DNA of 64,000 nucleotides from Cupriavidus necator N-1 (GTDB taxonomy: Bacteria; Pseudomonadota; Gammaproteobacteria; Burkholderiales; Burkholderiaceae). The notes beneath the pieces were generated by a model. It worked only from the letters and a program-made list of their open reading frames with translations. It was not told where the DNA came from and ran no database searches. Where the stretch lies: NCBI RefSeq assembly GCF_000219215.1, contig NC_015726.1, positions 806,001 to 870,000 of the forward strand, given 5' to 3'. The stretch's first letter is position 1. Each line of letters starts with the position of its first letter. Made by a program: the position numbers and the translations under genes. This document shows, piece after piece, positions 46,691 to 55,673 of this stretch.

Positions 46691-48475
46691 ATGACTTACC
46701 GTGCGCCGATCAAGGACATGCTGTTCGTCATGAACGAGCTGGCCGGGCTTGAGGCCGTCAGCAAACTGCCGGGCTTCGAAGAAGCCACGCCGGAAACGGC
46801 CGAGGCCGTGCTGGACGAGGCCGCCAAGTTCAACGAGCAGGTGGTCGCGCCGCTGAACCGCGCCGGCGACCTGGACCCGAGCAGCTGGAAGGACGGCGTG
46901 GTCTCCACCACACCCGGCTTCAAGGACGCGTTCCGCCAGTTCGGCGAGGGCGGCTGGCAGGGCGTGCTGCATCCGCAGGAGTTTGGCGGCCAGGGCCTGC
47001 CCAAGCTGATCGCCACCGCCTGCAACGAGATGCTGAACAGCGCGAACCTGTCGTTCGCGCTGTGCCCGCTGCTGACCGATGGGGCCATCGAGGCGCTGCT
47101 GACGGCCGGCACGGATGAGCAGAAGGCGACCTTCCTGCCGAAGCTGATCTCGGGCGAGTGGACCGGCACCATGAACCTGACCGAGCCGCAGGCCGGCTCG
47201 GACCTGGCCGCGGTGCGCACCCGTGCCGAGCCGCAGGGCGACGGCACCTACAAGGTGTTCGGCACCAAGATCTTCATCACCTACGGCGAGCACGACATGG
47301 CGAAGAACATCGTCCATCTCGTGCTGGCCCGCACGCCCACCGCGCCCGAGGGCGTCAAGGGCATCTCGCTGTTCATCGTGCCGAAGTTCATGGTCAACGC
47401 CGACGGCAGCACCGGTGAGCGCAACGACGTGCATTGCGTATCGATCGAGCACAAGCTGGGCATCAAGGCCAGCCCCACGGCCGTGCTGCAGTTCGGCGAC
47501 CATGGCGGCGCCATCGGCACGCTGGTCGGCGAAGAGAACCGCGGCCTTGAGTACATGTTCATCATGATGAACTCGGCACGCTTCTCGGTCGGCATGCAGG
47601 GCATCGCCGTGTCCGAACGCGCCTACCAGCAGGCGGTGGCCTTTGCGCGCGAACGCGTGCAGAGCCGCCCGGTCGATGGTTCGGCGCGCGAGGCGGTGAC
47701 CATCATCCACCACCCGGACGTCAAGCGCATGCTGATGACCATGCGCGCGCTGACCGAAGGCGCACGCGCCGTGGCCTACGTGGCCGCGGCCGCCAGCGAC
47801 GCGGCGCACCAGCATCTCGACGAGGCCGTGCGCAGGCAGAACCAGGCCTTCTACGAGTTCCTGGTGCCGGTGGTGAAGGGGTGGAGCACCGAGCTGTCGA
47901 TCGATGTCACCAGCCTGGGCGTGCAGGTGCACGGCGGCATGGGCTTTATCGAGGAAACCGGCGCGGCGCAGCACTACCGCGATGCGCGCATCCTGCCGAT
48001 CTACGAAGGCACCACGGCAATCCAGGCCAACGACCTGATCGGCCGCAAGACCGTGCGCGACGGCGGCGCCGTGGCACGCGCGATCTGCGCGCAGATCGCC
48101 GAGACCGAGGCTGCGCTGGGCAAGCATGGCTGCACTGCGTTCACCGCGATGCAGGCGCAACTGGCCAAGGGCCGCGCGGCGCTGGAAGATGTAGTGGCGT
48201 TTGTCGTGGCCAATGCCAAGTCCGACCCGAACGCCGTCTTTGCCGGCAGCGTGCCTTACCTGAAGCTGTGCGGCATCGTGTTCTCCGGCTGGCAGTTCGG
48301 CCGCGCGATGCTGGCTGCCGATGCCAGGCGCGCCGAGGATCCTGCCTTCCACGATGCCAAGATCGCGACCGCGCATTTCTTCGCCGAGCACATCCTGTCG
48401 CAGGCGTCGGCATTGCGTGATGCCGTCGTCAGCGGCGGGGCGCCGGTCAATGCGCTGACCGCCGAGCAGTTCTGA
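46691..48475 (+). CDS. Acyl-CoA dehydrogenase, DmdC/long form
   Basis: A 594-residue FAD enzyme of the acyl-CoA dehydrogenase family, longer than the usual 380 because of N- and C-terminal extensions as in DmdC (methylthiopropanoyl-CoA dehydrogenase) and related long forms. MNLTEPQAGSDLAAVRT binds FAD and substrate; GGMGFIEETGAAQHYRDARI and YEGTTAIQANDLIGRK are C-terminal blocks. Electrons should pass to the EtfBA encoded just upstream. Substrate chain length cannot be read from sequence. ATG 46691 has GGAGA upstream and starts MTYRAPIKDMLFV as in the family. Confidence 0.92.
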   Translation: MTYRAPIKDMLFVMNELAGLEAVSKLPGFEEATPETAEAVLDEAAKFNEQVVAPLNRAGDLDPSSWKDGVVSTTPGFKDAFRQFGEGGWQGVLHPQEFGGQGLPKLIATACNEMLNSANLSFALCPLLTDGAIEALLTAGTDEQKATFLPKLISGEWTGTMNLTEPQAGSDLAAVRTRAEPQGDGTYKVFGTKIFITYGEHDMAKNIVHLVLARTPTAPEGVKGISLFIVPKFMVNADGSTGERNDVHCVSIEHKLGIKASPTAVLQFGDHGGAIGTLVGEENRGLEYMFIMMNSARFSVGMQGIAVSERAYQQAVAFARERVQSRPVDGSAREAVTIIHHPDVKRMLMTMRALTEGARAVAYVAAAASDAAHQHLDEAVRRQNQAFYEFLVPVVKGWSTELSIDVTSLGVQVHGGMGFIEETGAAQHYRDARILPIYEGTTAIQANDLIGRKTVRDGGAVARAICAQIAETEAALGKHGCTAFTAMQAQLAKGRAALEDVVAFVVANAKSDPNAVFAGSVPYLKLCGIVFSGWQFGRAMLAADARRAEDPAFHDAKIATAHFFAEHILSQASALRDAVVSGGAPVNALTAEQF

Positions 48476-48500
48476 CCGGCAAGCGCTGCGCGCAGATGTG

Positions 48501-48532
48501 AAAAGGGCGACCCCGAAGGGTCGCCCTTTTTG
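48501..48532. terminator. Bidirectional terminator between convergent genes
   Basis: AAAAGGGCGACCC and GGGTCGCCCTTTTT pair perfectly around GAA. Placed between the acyl-CoA dehydrogenase and dadA, with T runs on both strands. Confidence 0.92.
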
Positions 48533-48553
48533 CTGGTCGGGACGGTACCTGGA

Positions 48554-49858
48554 TCAGGCGGCAGCCGGGCGCGGCGCCAGGTGCTGGCGCGCGGGCTTCA
48601 GGTAGCGGCCCACCGACAGGTCGTCGGCGCGGATCGCGGGCGACTTGCCCGAGACCAGGTCCGACAGCAGCTTGCCCGAGCCGCAGGCCATGGTCCAGCC
48701 CAGCGTGCCGTGGCCGGTGTTCAGCCACAGGCCGCGCACCTGGGTCGGGCCGACGATGGGCGTGCCGTCTGGGGTCATCGGGCGCAGGCCGGTCCAGAAG
48801 GTGGCGCGGCTGACATCACCGGCGCCCGGGAACAGGTCGGTCACCACGTGTTCGAGCGTGCGGCGCTTGGCCGGATCGAGGCTGCGGTCATAGCCGACGA
48901 TCTGGGCCATGCCGCCCACGCGGATGCGGTCTTCGAAGCGGGTGATGGCGACCTTGTAGGTTTCGTCCAGCACGGTGGACACCGGGCTGCGCGACGGATC
49001 GTTCAGCGGCACCGTGATCGAGAAGCCCTTGAGCGGGTACACCGGCAGTTTGGACATGCCCGACAGGAACGGCTTGACCAGCTGCGTCGACCAGCTGCCC
49101 AGCGCCACCACCACCAGGTCGGCGGCCATCGGCTCGCCGTTGACCACGGCGCCGGTGACGGCATCGCCCTGGGTCATCAGGCTGTCGATCGAGCGGTTGT
49201 ACAGGAATTTCACGCCCAGCATCTCGGCCATGCCTGCGAGCCGTTGCGTAAACAGCGCGCAGTCGCCGGTTTCATCGTTGGGGAGGCGCAGGCCGCCGGC
49301 CAGCTTGTGGCGGACGGCGGCCAGCGCCGGTTCGCTCGCGGCGAGTTCCTCGCGCGAAAGCAACTGGTAGGGCACCCCGGCTTCTTCCAGCACGGCGATG
49401 TCCTTGGCCGCGCCTTGCAGCTGCTCTTCGGTGCGGAACACCTGCAGCGTGCCTTGCTGGCGGCCTTCGTAAGCGATGCCGGTTTCCGCGCGCAGCGCGC
49501 GGATGCAGTCGCGGCTGTACTCGGCCAGCCGCACCATGCGTTCCTTGTTGACGGCGTAGCGCCCGGCGCTGCAGTTCAGCAGCATCTGCCACATCCATTG
49601 CAGCTGGAACAGGGTGCCGTCCGGACGGATGCTGAGCGGCGCGTGTTCCTGGAACATCCACTTGATCGCCTTGAGCGGCACGCCGGGCGCGGCCCATGGC
49701 GACGCATAGCCGGGCGAGATCTGCCCCGCGTTGGCAAAGCTGGTGCCGAGCGCGGGACCTGCCTCGCGGTCGACGACGGTCACTTCGTGACCGGCCTTGG
49801 CCAGGTACCACGCGCTGGTGACGCCAATAACACCACTGCCGAGTACGAGAACGCGCAT
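48554..49858 (-). CDS. dadA: D-amino acid dehydrogenase
   Basis: A 434-residue membrane-associated FAD enzyme that oxidises D-alanine and other D-amino acids to keto acids and ammonia. The N-terminal Rossmann motif is [39 protein letters not shown] is the DadA hallmark, and [15 protein letters not shown] with [16 protein letters not shown] close the FAD site. ATG 49858 is chosen; nine more codons upstream start with TTG. It is divergent from an Lrp/AsnC-type gene, the usual arrangement for dadA control. Confidence 0.95.
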   Translation of the reverse strand: MRVLVLGSGVIGVTSAWYLAKAGHEVTVVDREAGPALGTSFANAGQISPGYASPWAAPGVPLKAIKWMFQEHAPLSIRPDGTLFQLQWMWQMLLNCSAGRYAVNKERMVRLAEYSRDCIRALRAETGIAYEGRQQGTLQVFRTEEQLQGAAKDIAVLEEAGVPYQLLSREELAASEPALAAVRHKLAGGLRLPNDETGDCALFTQRLAGMAEMLGVKFLYNRSIDSLMTQGDAVTGAVVNGEPMAADLVVVALGSWSTQLVKPFLSGMSKLPVYPLKGFSITVPLNDPSRSPVSTVLDETYKVAITRFEDRIRVGGMAQIVGYDRSLDPAKRRTLEHVVTDLFPGAGDVSRATFWTGLRPMTPDGTPIVGPTQVRGLWLNTGHGTLGWTMACGSGKLLSDLVSGKSPAIRADDLSVGRYLKPARQHLAPRPAAA

Positions 49859-49966
49859 GTCCGGAAGCTCCAACTGCAATGACAAGTTGATAGAGGATTT
49901 ATCTCTATACTATTGAATCCAATCCAGTCATTGTTATCGAATTTCTCCGGAAAACAGGAAAAACTC

Positions 49967-50470
49967 ATGAGAACGAGTCGCCAGCCCATGCGCACCCTCG
50001 ACCGGCTCGACCGCAAGATCCTGATGGCGCTGCAAAGCGACGGCAGGATGTCGATGAAGGACCTCGCCGAAGCGGTCGGGCTGACCATCACGCCCTGCAT
50101 CGAGCGCGTTAAGCGCCTGGAGCGCGATGGTGTCATCATGGGCTACTACGCACGGCTGAACCCGGCACTGCTGGGCAGCGCGCTACTGGTGTTCGTCGAG
50201 ATCTCGCTGGGCAACAAGTCGGGCAATATGTTCGAGCAGTTCCGGCGCGAGGTGCTGCGCATCCCGGAAGTGCTGGAATGCCACCTGGTCTCGGGCGATT
50301 TCGACTACCTGATCAAGGCGCGCATCCGCGAGATCGGCGAATACCGCCGGCTGCTGGGCGATATCCTGCTGCAGCTGCCCGGCGCAGCGCAGTCGAAGAG
50401 CTATGTGGTGATGGAAGAGATCAAGGAGACACTGGCGATTTCCGTCGAGGAGAAGAGCCAGGCAGTGTGA
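49967..50470 (+). CDS. Lrp/AsnC family transcriptional regulator
   Basis: A 167-residue regulator with an N-terminal helix-turn-helix (about 10-65, LDRLDRKILMALQSDGRMS and LTITPCIERVKRLERDG) and a C-terminal RAM/ACT-like effector domain (about 75-155, CHLVSGDFDYLIKARI). It probably senses an amino acid and controls the divergent dadA. ATG 49967 has AACAGGA ahead. The intergenic DNA (49859-49966) is AT-rich, with a palindromic look around 49895-49925, and should hold the binding site. Confidence 0.93.
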   Translation: MRTSRQPMRTLDRLDRKILMALQSDGRMSMKDLAEAVGLTITPCIERVKRLERDGVIMGYYARLNPALLGSALLVFVEISLGNKSGNMFEQFRREVLRIPEVLECHLVSGDFDYLIKARIREIGEYRRLLGDILLQLPGAAQSKSYVVMEEIKETLAISVEEKSQAV

Positions 50471-51086
50471 CCAAGGCCAGCATGGAGCGCCCTCCGCAAA
50501 AACCCAAGCCCGCCAGCGGCCGCCCGACGCGGCCCGATGCCGACCCGGATGCACTCGCGCCGCAGGCAGGCCCGCGGCCGCCCGTGGCGCGCAAGGGCCG
50601 GGGCGCCGTGAGCAACCTGCAGGGACGTTTCGAGCGCGACCTGCGCGAAGCGTTCGACGATGGCTGGGGCAGTGCACCGGAAGAGGCACCGCATACCATC
50701 GAGGCCGCCCCGTCGCCGGAAGCCGCCCCGCTGCCGCCGCTGCGCACGGAAGTCCATATCGAGCGCGCCCGTTCTGTCCTGACGCGCAATGCATCGCCCG
50801 ACATCCCGTTCGATGTCTCGCTCAACCCCTACCGCGGTTGCGAGCACGGCTGCATCTACTGCTTCGCCCGGCCGACGCACGCCTACCTGGACCTGTCGCC
50901 GGGGCTGGACTTTGAAACGCAGCTTTATGCCAAAACCAATGCCGCCGAGCGGCTGCGCGAGGCGCTGGCACGGCCGTCGTACCGCTGCGAGACCATCGCG
51001 CTGGGCGTCAACACCGACGCCTACCAGCCGATCGAGCGCGAACAGCGCATCACGCGCGGCCTGCTTGAGGTTCTGAGCGAGTGTGA

Positions 51087-51091
51087 CCACC
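51087..51091. repeat. Target-site duplication, left copy (CCACC)
   Basis: CCACC at 51087-51091 recurs at 52749-52753 on the other side of the insertion. Flanking bases differ on both sides, so the direct repeat is exactly 5 bp, fitting IS3-family insertion (3-5 bp). Removing one copy restores the radical SAM reading frame. Confidence 0.8.
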
Positions 51092-51121
51092 GGCGATTGT
51101 CAACGTAGTTGTCACGTCACC

Positions 51122-52201
51122 TCACGCAACCTGCTTTAGTTCTGCTGGCTCAATCCGTTCCGGATTGAGCCAGACTTCGTCTGCCAAACTCCAGTTCCGT
51201 GTCGGCCCGGACCAACGCTTGGGCGTTCTGGCCTTAGCCTCAGCATAGACTGCTTCACGGTGCGCCAGCACCGCCGCGGCTACGCCACCGTGGCGCTGCG
51301 CCGGTGTCACGAATTTCAGCCCACTATGCTTGTGCACGTGGTTGTACCAACGCACAAATCGCTGCGTCCATGCACGCGCCTCGTCCACGCTGCCGAATGC
51401 TTGGCGCGGGTAGTCCGGCCGATACTTGCAGGTCCGGAACAGCGACTCGGCGTAGGGGTTGTCATTGCTCACGCGCGGCCGGCTGAACGAAGCGACCACC
51501 CCCAGGTTTTCCAGGGTGGCGAGCATCGTCGCGCCCTTCATTGGACTGCCGTTATCCGAGTGCAGAACCAGAGGACGTCCAGCCAGACCTTCGGCCAAAC
51601 TGGCTCGCCGCATGAGCAACGCCGCCAACTCCGCCGACTCCGCCCGATGCACTTCATGACCGACGATCTTGCGGCTGAACACGTCCAGCATCATGTACCA
51701 GTAGTAATACTGGCCCTTGATTGCTGCCGGCATCCAGGTAATGTCCCAGCTCCACACCTGATTGGGTCCGGTGGCGCAATGGCTGGTCACCACCCGCGCC
51801 GAGGGCTTGCGCGCACGACCGCGGTGATGCTGCTGCGACGCGCTACGCAAGACACGATAGAAGCTCGACTCCGAGGCCACGTACTGGCCGCGGTCCGCCA
51901 GCGTCGGTACGATCTGGCTGGGCGGCAAACTGGCAAACTCCACGCTGTTGGCCACCGCAAGAATCTGCTGGCGTTCCGCCTTGCTTAGCTTGTTGGCTGG
52001 CGCTGGCCGCACAGTGGTGGTGCGAGCATCTGCGACCACCTCGTCGCCTTCTCGAACCCAGCGCTGGAAGGTGCGCAAGCTCAGACCCAACTCGTCGCAA
52101 GCCTGTGCCAGTCGGCAGCCAGAGCGTTCTGCCTCACGAATCAACGATATACACAATCGGCGATCTGGGACGTTGATCAGTCGTCCTCTTTTTCTCCCCA
52201 A
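51122..52201 (-). CDS. IS3-family transposase OrfB (DDE catalytic part)
   Basis: A 359-residue rve-type integrase-domain transposase. A helix-turn-helix-like N-terminus precedes the DDE domain: first Asp in WSWDITWMPAA, second in LHSDNGSPMKG, and Glu in NPYAESLFRTCKYRPDYP, with the spacing of IS3 OrfB. It is expressed mainly as an OrfAB fusion by -1 frameshifting at 52213-52219; its own TTG start at 52201 overlaps OrfA by 25 bp. It cuts and joins the element's ends. Confidence 0.92.
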   Translation of the reverse strand: MGRKRGRLINVPDRRLCISLIREAERSGCRLAQACDELGLSLRTFQRWVREGDEVVADARTTTVRPAPANKLSKAERQQILAVANSVEFASLPPSQIVPTLADRGQYVASESSFYRVLRSASQQHHRGRARKPSARVVTSHCATGPNQVWSWDITWMPAAIKGQYYYWYMMLDVFSRKIVGHEVHRAESAELAALLMRRASLAEGLAGRPLVLHSDNGSPMKGATMLATLENLGVVASFSRPRVSNDNPYAESLFRTCKYRPDYPRQAFGSVDEARAWTQRFVRWYNHVHKHSGLKFVTPAQRHGGVAAAVLAHREAVYAEAKARTPKRWSGPTRNWSLADEVWLNPERIEPAELKQVA

Positions 52202-52674
52202 ATCGCCTGGGCTTTTTTTCTCAGGATGAGCAATGCGGCCGCCTCCGCCAGCGCCTTCTCCTTTCGCTGTAATTCCTTCTCAAGCTGCTGGATGCGCTTC
52301 TTGTCACCCTTGGACTGAAGTCGTTGTTCTCGCGCCTGTTCACCGGCGTTGGCATTGGCCGAGCGACAGGCCTCCCGCCAGGCAGCGATCTGCTCCGCGT
52401 AAAGACCCTTGCGGCGGCAATACTCCGCCAATTCCGCTTCATTGAGCGGCGCGGTTTCCAGTACCACCGCAAACTTGTCCTCCGAGGACCACGCCTCGGG
52501 GTTCTTTCCATCTCCCGGCACCGGGACTCCTTGCGCTTTCATCTGTCGACGCCAAGCATACAACGTCTGCTCCGCAACTCCCGTCTCCCTTGCCAACGCC
52601 GACACCAACGCGTTCTCGGGGGGCATCATGCGACGCAACAGCGCTTCCTTTCTCTCTGCTGAATAGGCTCTCAT
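52177..52674 (-). CDS. IS3-family transposase OrfA
   Basis: A 165-residue protein with an N-terminal helix-turn-helix (VSALARETGVAEQTLYAWRR) for end recognition, a second helical part (LAEYCRRKGLYAEQIAAWRE) and a coiled-coil/leucine-zipper segment (about 115-150) for dimerisation. The frame ends 25 bp into OrfB. The A AAA AAA G run near its end (52219-52212) is a slippery site. Confidence 0.9.
   Translation of the reverse strand: MRAYSAERKEALLRRMMPPENALVSALARETGVAEQTLYAWRRQMKAQGVPVPGDGKNPEAWSSEDKFAVVLETAPLNEAELAEYCRRKGLYAEQIAAWREACRSANANAGEQAREQRLQSKGDKKRIQQLEKELQRKEKALAEAAALLILRKKAQAIWGEKEDD
52212..52219 (-). promoter_or_regulatory. -1 programmed frameshift site in the insertion sequence
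   Basis: In the OrfA frame the codons are AGA AAA AAA GCC, so the heptamer A-AAA-AAA followed by G is in the canonical slippery register. Slipping back one base continues as AGC CCA GGC GAT TTG, the OrfB frame, and yields an OrfAB fusion. This is the standard expression mode of IS3-family transposases. Confidence 0.8.
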
Positions 52675-52748
52675 TCACTCTGACTCTACCGCCCCCAGAC
52701 TGGGTCAATCGAAATCAGGTGACACGACAACAATTCTGACGCCGGGGG

Positions 52749-52753
52749 CCACC
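52749..52753. repeat. Target-site duplication, right copy (CCACC)
   Basis: Second copy of the CCACC direct repeat that flanks the insertion sequence; see the left copy at 51087-51091. Confidence 0.8.
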
Positions 52754-53273
52754 CGGTGGCGCTGATTACCAAGTCGTCGCTGATCGAGCGCGATATCGAC
52801 CTGCTCGCGCCGATGGCGGCGAAGCGGCTGGCGGTGGCGGCGGTCACCATCACCACGCTGGATGCCGGCATCGCGCGCACGCTGGAGCCGCGCGCGGCCA
52901 CGCCGTCACGCCGGCTGCGCACCATCCGCACGCTGACCGACGCCGGCATCCCGGTGGGTGTGAGCATCGCCCCGGTGATCCCGTTCATCACGGAACCCGA
53001 CCTGGAGCGTGTATTGGAAGCGGCGCACGAAGCGGGCGCCGTCTATGCAAACTACATCGTGCTGCGGCTGCCCTGGGAAGTGCGGCCGCTGTTCGAGGAA
53101 TGGCTGCTGGCGCATTTTCCCGACCGCGCGGAACGGGTGATGAACCGCGTGCGCGACATGCGCGAGGGCAAAGCCTACGATGCCAGCTTTGCCTCGCGCA
53201 TGCGCGGTACGGGCGTGTGGGCGGACTTGCTGCGCCAGCGTTTCTACAAGGCCGCCGAACGGCTAGGGTTTCG

Positions 53274-53513
53274 TTACAACCGGTTCGAGCTGGATACGTC
53301 GCGTTTCCGCCCGCCAGTCAGGGGGCCCCGCGGCAAGGACGATCCGCAGGGTTCGCTGTTCTGAGTCTTCTGAGCGCGCTCGGTGGCCAGCTGGTCGCCG
53401 ATCATGCTGCTGGCGAGTTCCAGCGCGGCCTTCGCGCTCGATGGCGGCAGTCCCGAGGACAGCGCCAGCCTGACAGCGATCGCCGCCAGGCGTCCTTCCT
53501 CATAGGTTGGCAT
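53274..53513 (-). CDS. Small hypothetical protein antisense to radical SAM 3' end
   Basis: A 79-residue possible protein. The first 45 residues (MPTYEEGRLAAIAVRLALSS, then KAALELASSMIGDQLATE) form an amphipathic helical unit like a small DUF protein; the last part overlaps the radical SAM gene by 91 bp and is low quality. An AAGGAG site lies 10 bases ahead of the ATG. I cannot name a family. A real protein with a shared, antisense end is possible, but a chance frame cannot be excluded. Confidence 0.45.
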   Translation of the reverse strand: MPTYEEGRLAAIAVRLALSSGLPPSSAKAALELASSMIGDQLATERAQKTQNSEPCGSSLPRGPLTGGRKRDVSSSNRL

Positions 53514-53660
53514 GTCGATGCTTGCTCCTTTGCGCCAGGGTGTGGCCCCGCCGCGCGTGACACCGCCGGGATCGGACGGCTCTACCAGTATGGGCGAATT
53601 GGCGGAAAGGAGAGCCGCCGTTTGCGCCGGCCTTGATCGTGCGCAAGCGCGCAGTGCGCT

Positions 53661-54569
53661 CTAGGTATCGGGCCGGTCCCAATAGGGCGGGTTGCCGAAG
53701 CGCTCGGCGAAGAAGTCCACGAAGGCGCGTGTCTTGGGCGGTACCAGGTGCCGGCTGGGAAACACTGCCCAGATCGACACTGCCGGCACCACTGGGTATT
53801 CGTCCAGCACTGTCTCCAGCGCGCCGCTGCGCAACAGCGGGCCCACATCCCAAGTCGACTTGAGCGAGATGCCGACGCCGGCCACCACCGCGTCGCGCAG
53901 CACTTCGCCGTTATCCACGCGCAGGTTGCCGCGGACGTTCACCACGGTCTCGCCCAGCGGCGTATTGAAGCGCCACGCCGACTGGTCGGCCAGCACCAGG
54001 CAGTTGTGCTGGCGCAGGTCGTCCGGGTGGCGCGGCACGCCATGGCGGTGCAGGTAGGCGGGTGAGGCGCAGATCACGCGGTGGCTGGGTGCGAGCGCGC
54101 GTGCCACCAGCGTGGAATCGGGCAGCACGCCCATGCGCAGCGCCACGTCGATGCTGGCATCGACCAGTCCGATCACCTGGTCGGTCAGGCGCAAGTCAAG
54201 CGTGATGTCGGGATAAGCGGCAAGGAATTCCGGCAGCGCCGGCGAGACATGCTGGCGCCCGAAGGACGCCGGCGCGGTCACGCGCAACTGCCCGCGCGGG
54301 TGCTCGGCGCTGGTGCCGACCGATTCGCTGGCCAGATCCGCGGTGGCAAGCAACTGCTCCGCATGCGGCAGGAAGCGTTCGCCGTCGGCGGTGAGTGCCA
54401 GCCGGCGTGTGGTGCGATGCAACAGGCGGCTGCCCAGGGACTGTTCCAGCCGGCCCAGGCGGGCGCTGGCGGTAGAGGTGGACAAGCCCAGGTCGCGCGC
54501 GGCGGCCGACAGGTTGCCCAGCGCCGCGGCGCGGACGAAGACGGCAATGTCGAGCAGGTCGAAATGCAC
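53661..54569 (-). CDS. LysR-family transcriptional regulator
   Basis: A 302-residue regulator. The helix-turn-helix occupies about 1-60 (AVFVRAAALGNLSAAARDLGLS, quoted as NLSAAARDLGLSTSTASARL), and the effector domain follows with GQLRVTAPASFGRQHV. It resembles the DsdC/CrgA-type LysR proteins that act on nearby genes, but there is no divergent target gene here. The neighbouring gene upstream is a TM2 protein on the same strand, 22 bp away. The effector is unknown. Confidence 0.92.
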   Translation of the reverse strand: MHFDLLDIAVFVRAAALGNLSAAARDLGLSTSTASARLGRLEQSLGSRLLHRTTRRLALTADGERFLPHAEQLLATADLASESVGTSAEHPRGQLRVTAPASFGRQHVSPALPEFLAAYPDITLDLRLTDQVIGLVDASIDVALRMGVLPDSTLVARALAPSHRVICASPAYLHRHGVPRHPDDLRQHNCLVLADQSAWRFNTPLGETVVNVRGNLRVDNGEVLRDAVVAGVGISLKSTWDVGPLLRSGALETVLDEYPVVPAVSIWAVFPSRHLVPPKTRAFVDFFAERFGNPPYWDRPDT

Positions 54570-54591
54570 GGCGCCAATGCCGCCGCGGCCG

Positions 54592-55083
54592 TTATTGCGA
54601 CAACGCGCGGGCGGCCTCGACCTGCGATTCGAAGAAGGTCTGGAAGCTGATCGCCAGCCCGGCCATCAGCAGGCCGGTGCCGATCAGCAGCGACAGGATC
54701 ACCAGAATCACCACCGGCCAGCCGGAGCGCGTAGGTTTGCCGAGCTGGTTGAAGCGTGCATCCCATTTGTCGTCCGGGCGCAGCCCATAGACGATGGCCG
54801 CCAAGAAGGCGCTGATGACGGAGGCTCCGCCGGCGACGGCGAAGGTCCAGTTCAGGACCGGGGTGCCCGCGCCGGCCGCCATCGAGGCCACGCCGATCGC
54901 GCCCGCCAGCAGCGCCAGCAGGTGCGTCCAGCCATACGGGTCGCGCAGGCCGCCCAGGTAGAAGCGATGCGCGCCCAGGCTGCCGAACAGGAACGCCAGC
55001 GCCACGGTCAGCAGCTTCGATTTGCCGCGCGCGGGCGGCGAGGCGAGCGTGGAGGCATGGCGGGCTGGCGTGGCTGCTGGCAT
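54592..55083 (-). CDS. TM2 domain membrane protein
   Basis: A 163-residue membrane protein. The TM2 module (AFLFGSLGAHRFYLGGLRDPYGWTHL, quoted as GSLGAHRFYLGG) begins at about residue 36, followed by hydrophobic helices near 60-80, 85-110 and 125-150. TM2 proteins are small bacterial membrane proteins of unknown function. ATG 55083 gives the compact form; a longer frame to 55161 starts without a site. It precedes the LysR gene by 22 bp. Confidence 0.85.
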   Translation of the reverse strand: MPAATPARHASTLASPPARGKSKLLTVALAFLFGSLGAHRFYLGGLRDPYGWTHLLALLAGAIGVASMAAGAGTPVLNWTFAVAGGASVISAFLAAIVYGLRPDDKWDARFNQLGKPTRSGWPVVILVILSLLIGTGLLMAGLAISFQTFFESQVEAARALSQ

Positions 55084-55219
55084 GGTCGGATATCCGGCGG
55101 TTGCGGGCCGGCAATGCACCGGCACAGGAACGGCGGCACACGGGTACCGGCCGGCCCACATTGTACGCCGGCAGTCAGCGCAAGAAAGGGAAGTGCGTCA
55201 GAAGACGCGCAGGACGGCG

Positions 55220-55375
55220 CTAATGCCAGCCTGACTGCAGGCCGTCCAGGAAGGCCACCGCGTGCTCGCTGATATGGGTTTCGCCGTAGAGGACCAGGGT
55301 CAGGATGCCCATGAACAGGATTGACAGCGATAACTGGCCGGCGTGTTCGGCCAGGTCGCTAAGAAGGGATGACAT
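55220..55375 (-). CDS. 51-residue single-span membrane peptide
   Basis: A small protein, MSSLLSDLAEHAGQLSLS then a hydrophobic segment ILFMGILTLVLY (about 20-31) and GETHISEHAVAFLDGLQSGWH. GAGGT lies about 10 bases before the ATG. I know no family. It stands alone upstream of the TM2 gene (137 bp away) on the same strand. Small membrane peptides like this are often regulatory or stress-related, which is inference only. Confidence 0.6.
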   Translation of the reverse strand: MSSLLSDLAEHAGQLSLSILFMGILTLVLYGETHISEHAVAFLDGLQSGWH

Positions 55376-55673
55376 GATAAACCTCACAGAATTATTGTTA
55401 TTGTCTTTCTGGAGGCTGCGCCCGGGCCGTCTTGATCGGGTCCGGCAGGAGGTGTCGGGCAGAGGCAGGTCAGTTCGATTGCCGTCTGCACTGGACGGCA
55501 CGCTGTGAGCCCCGGACAGCGCCGGGCGGCAGCCTGTGCGTGGCACCCGGAAAGCGGGGCACACACTTAAATAGAGACAGGGGGAGCGGGGGAGGAGTTC
55601 CGTGAACAGCCGAAAGACCGTTGGGCCGTGCGGCAATGGGCGGGGTTGCGCCGACAGCCGTCAGCAGCGACCT

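Larger units (their letters stand above)
51092..52748 (-). mobile_element. Complete IS3-family insertion sequence
   Basis: A 1657-bp element bounded by 5-bp direct repeats. It carries two overlapping reading frames, OrfA and OrfB, on the minus strand. The ends share imperfect inverted repeats: the left TTGTCACGTCACCT stretch faces TTGTCGTGTCACCT at the right, about 18 of 25 positions. The exact outer ends may be off by a few bases, because the terminal bases are G/C-rich on the right. It is not close to an element I can name. Intact ORFs and clean target repeats suggest recent insertion. Confidence 0.85.
50482..53364 (+). pseudogene. Radical SAM protein (PA0069/SplB family), split by an insertion sequence
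   Basis: Two fragments, 50482-51091 and 52754-53364, join exactly in frame when the insertion and one copy of its 5-bp target are removed, giving a 406-residue protein. The first part carries the radical SAM cluster Cys120, Cys124 and Cys127 in RGCEHGCIYCFARPTH; the second contains LITKSSLIERDIDLL and the C-terminal part. The junction reads ECDHP-VALITK. As it stands, the first part ends after HRRLST (stop 51106-51108) and the second could only start at GTG 52756 without the iron-sulfur motif, so the enzyme should be inactive. A GTG at 50467 overlapping the Lrp stop is an alternative start. Confidence 0.9.
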
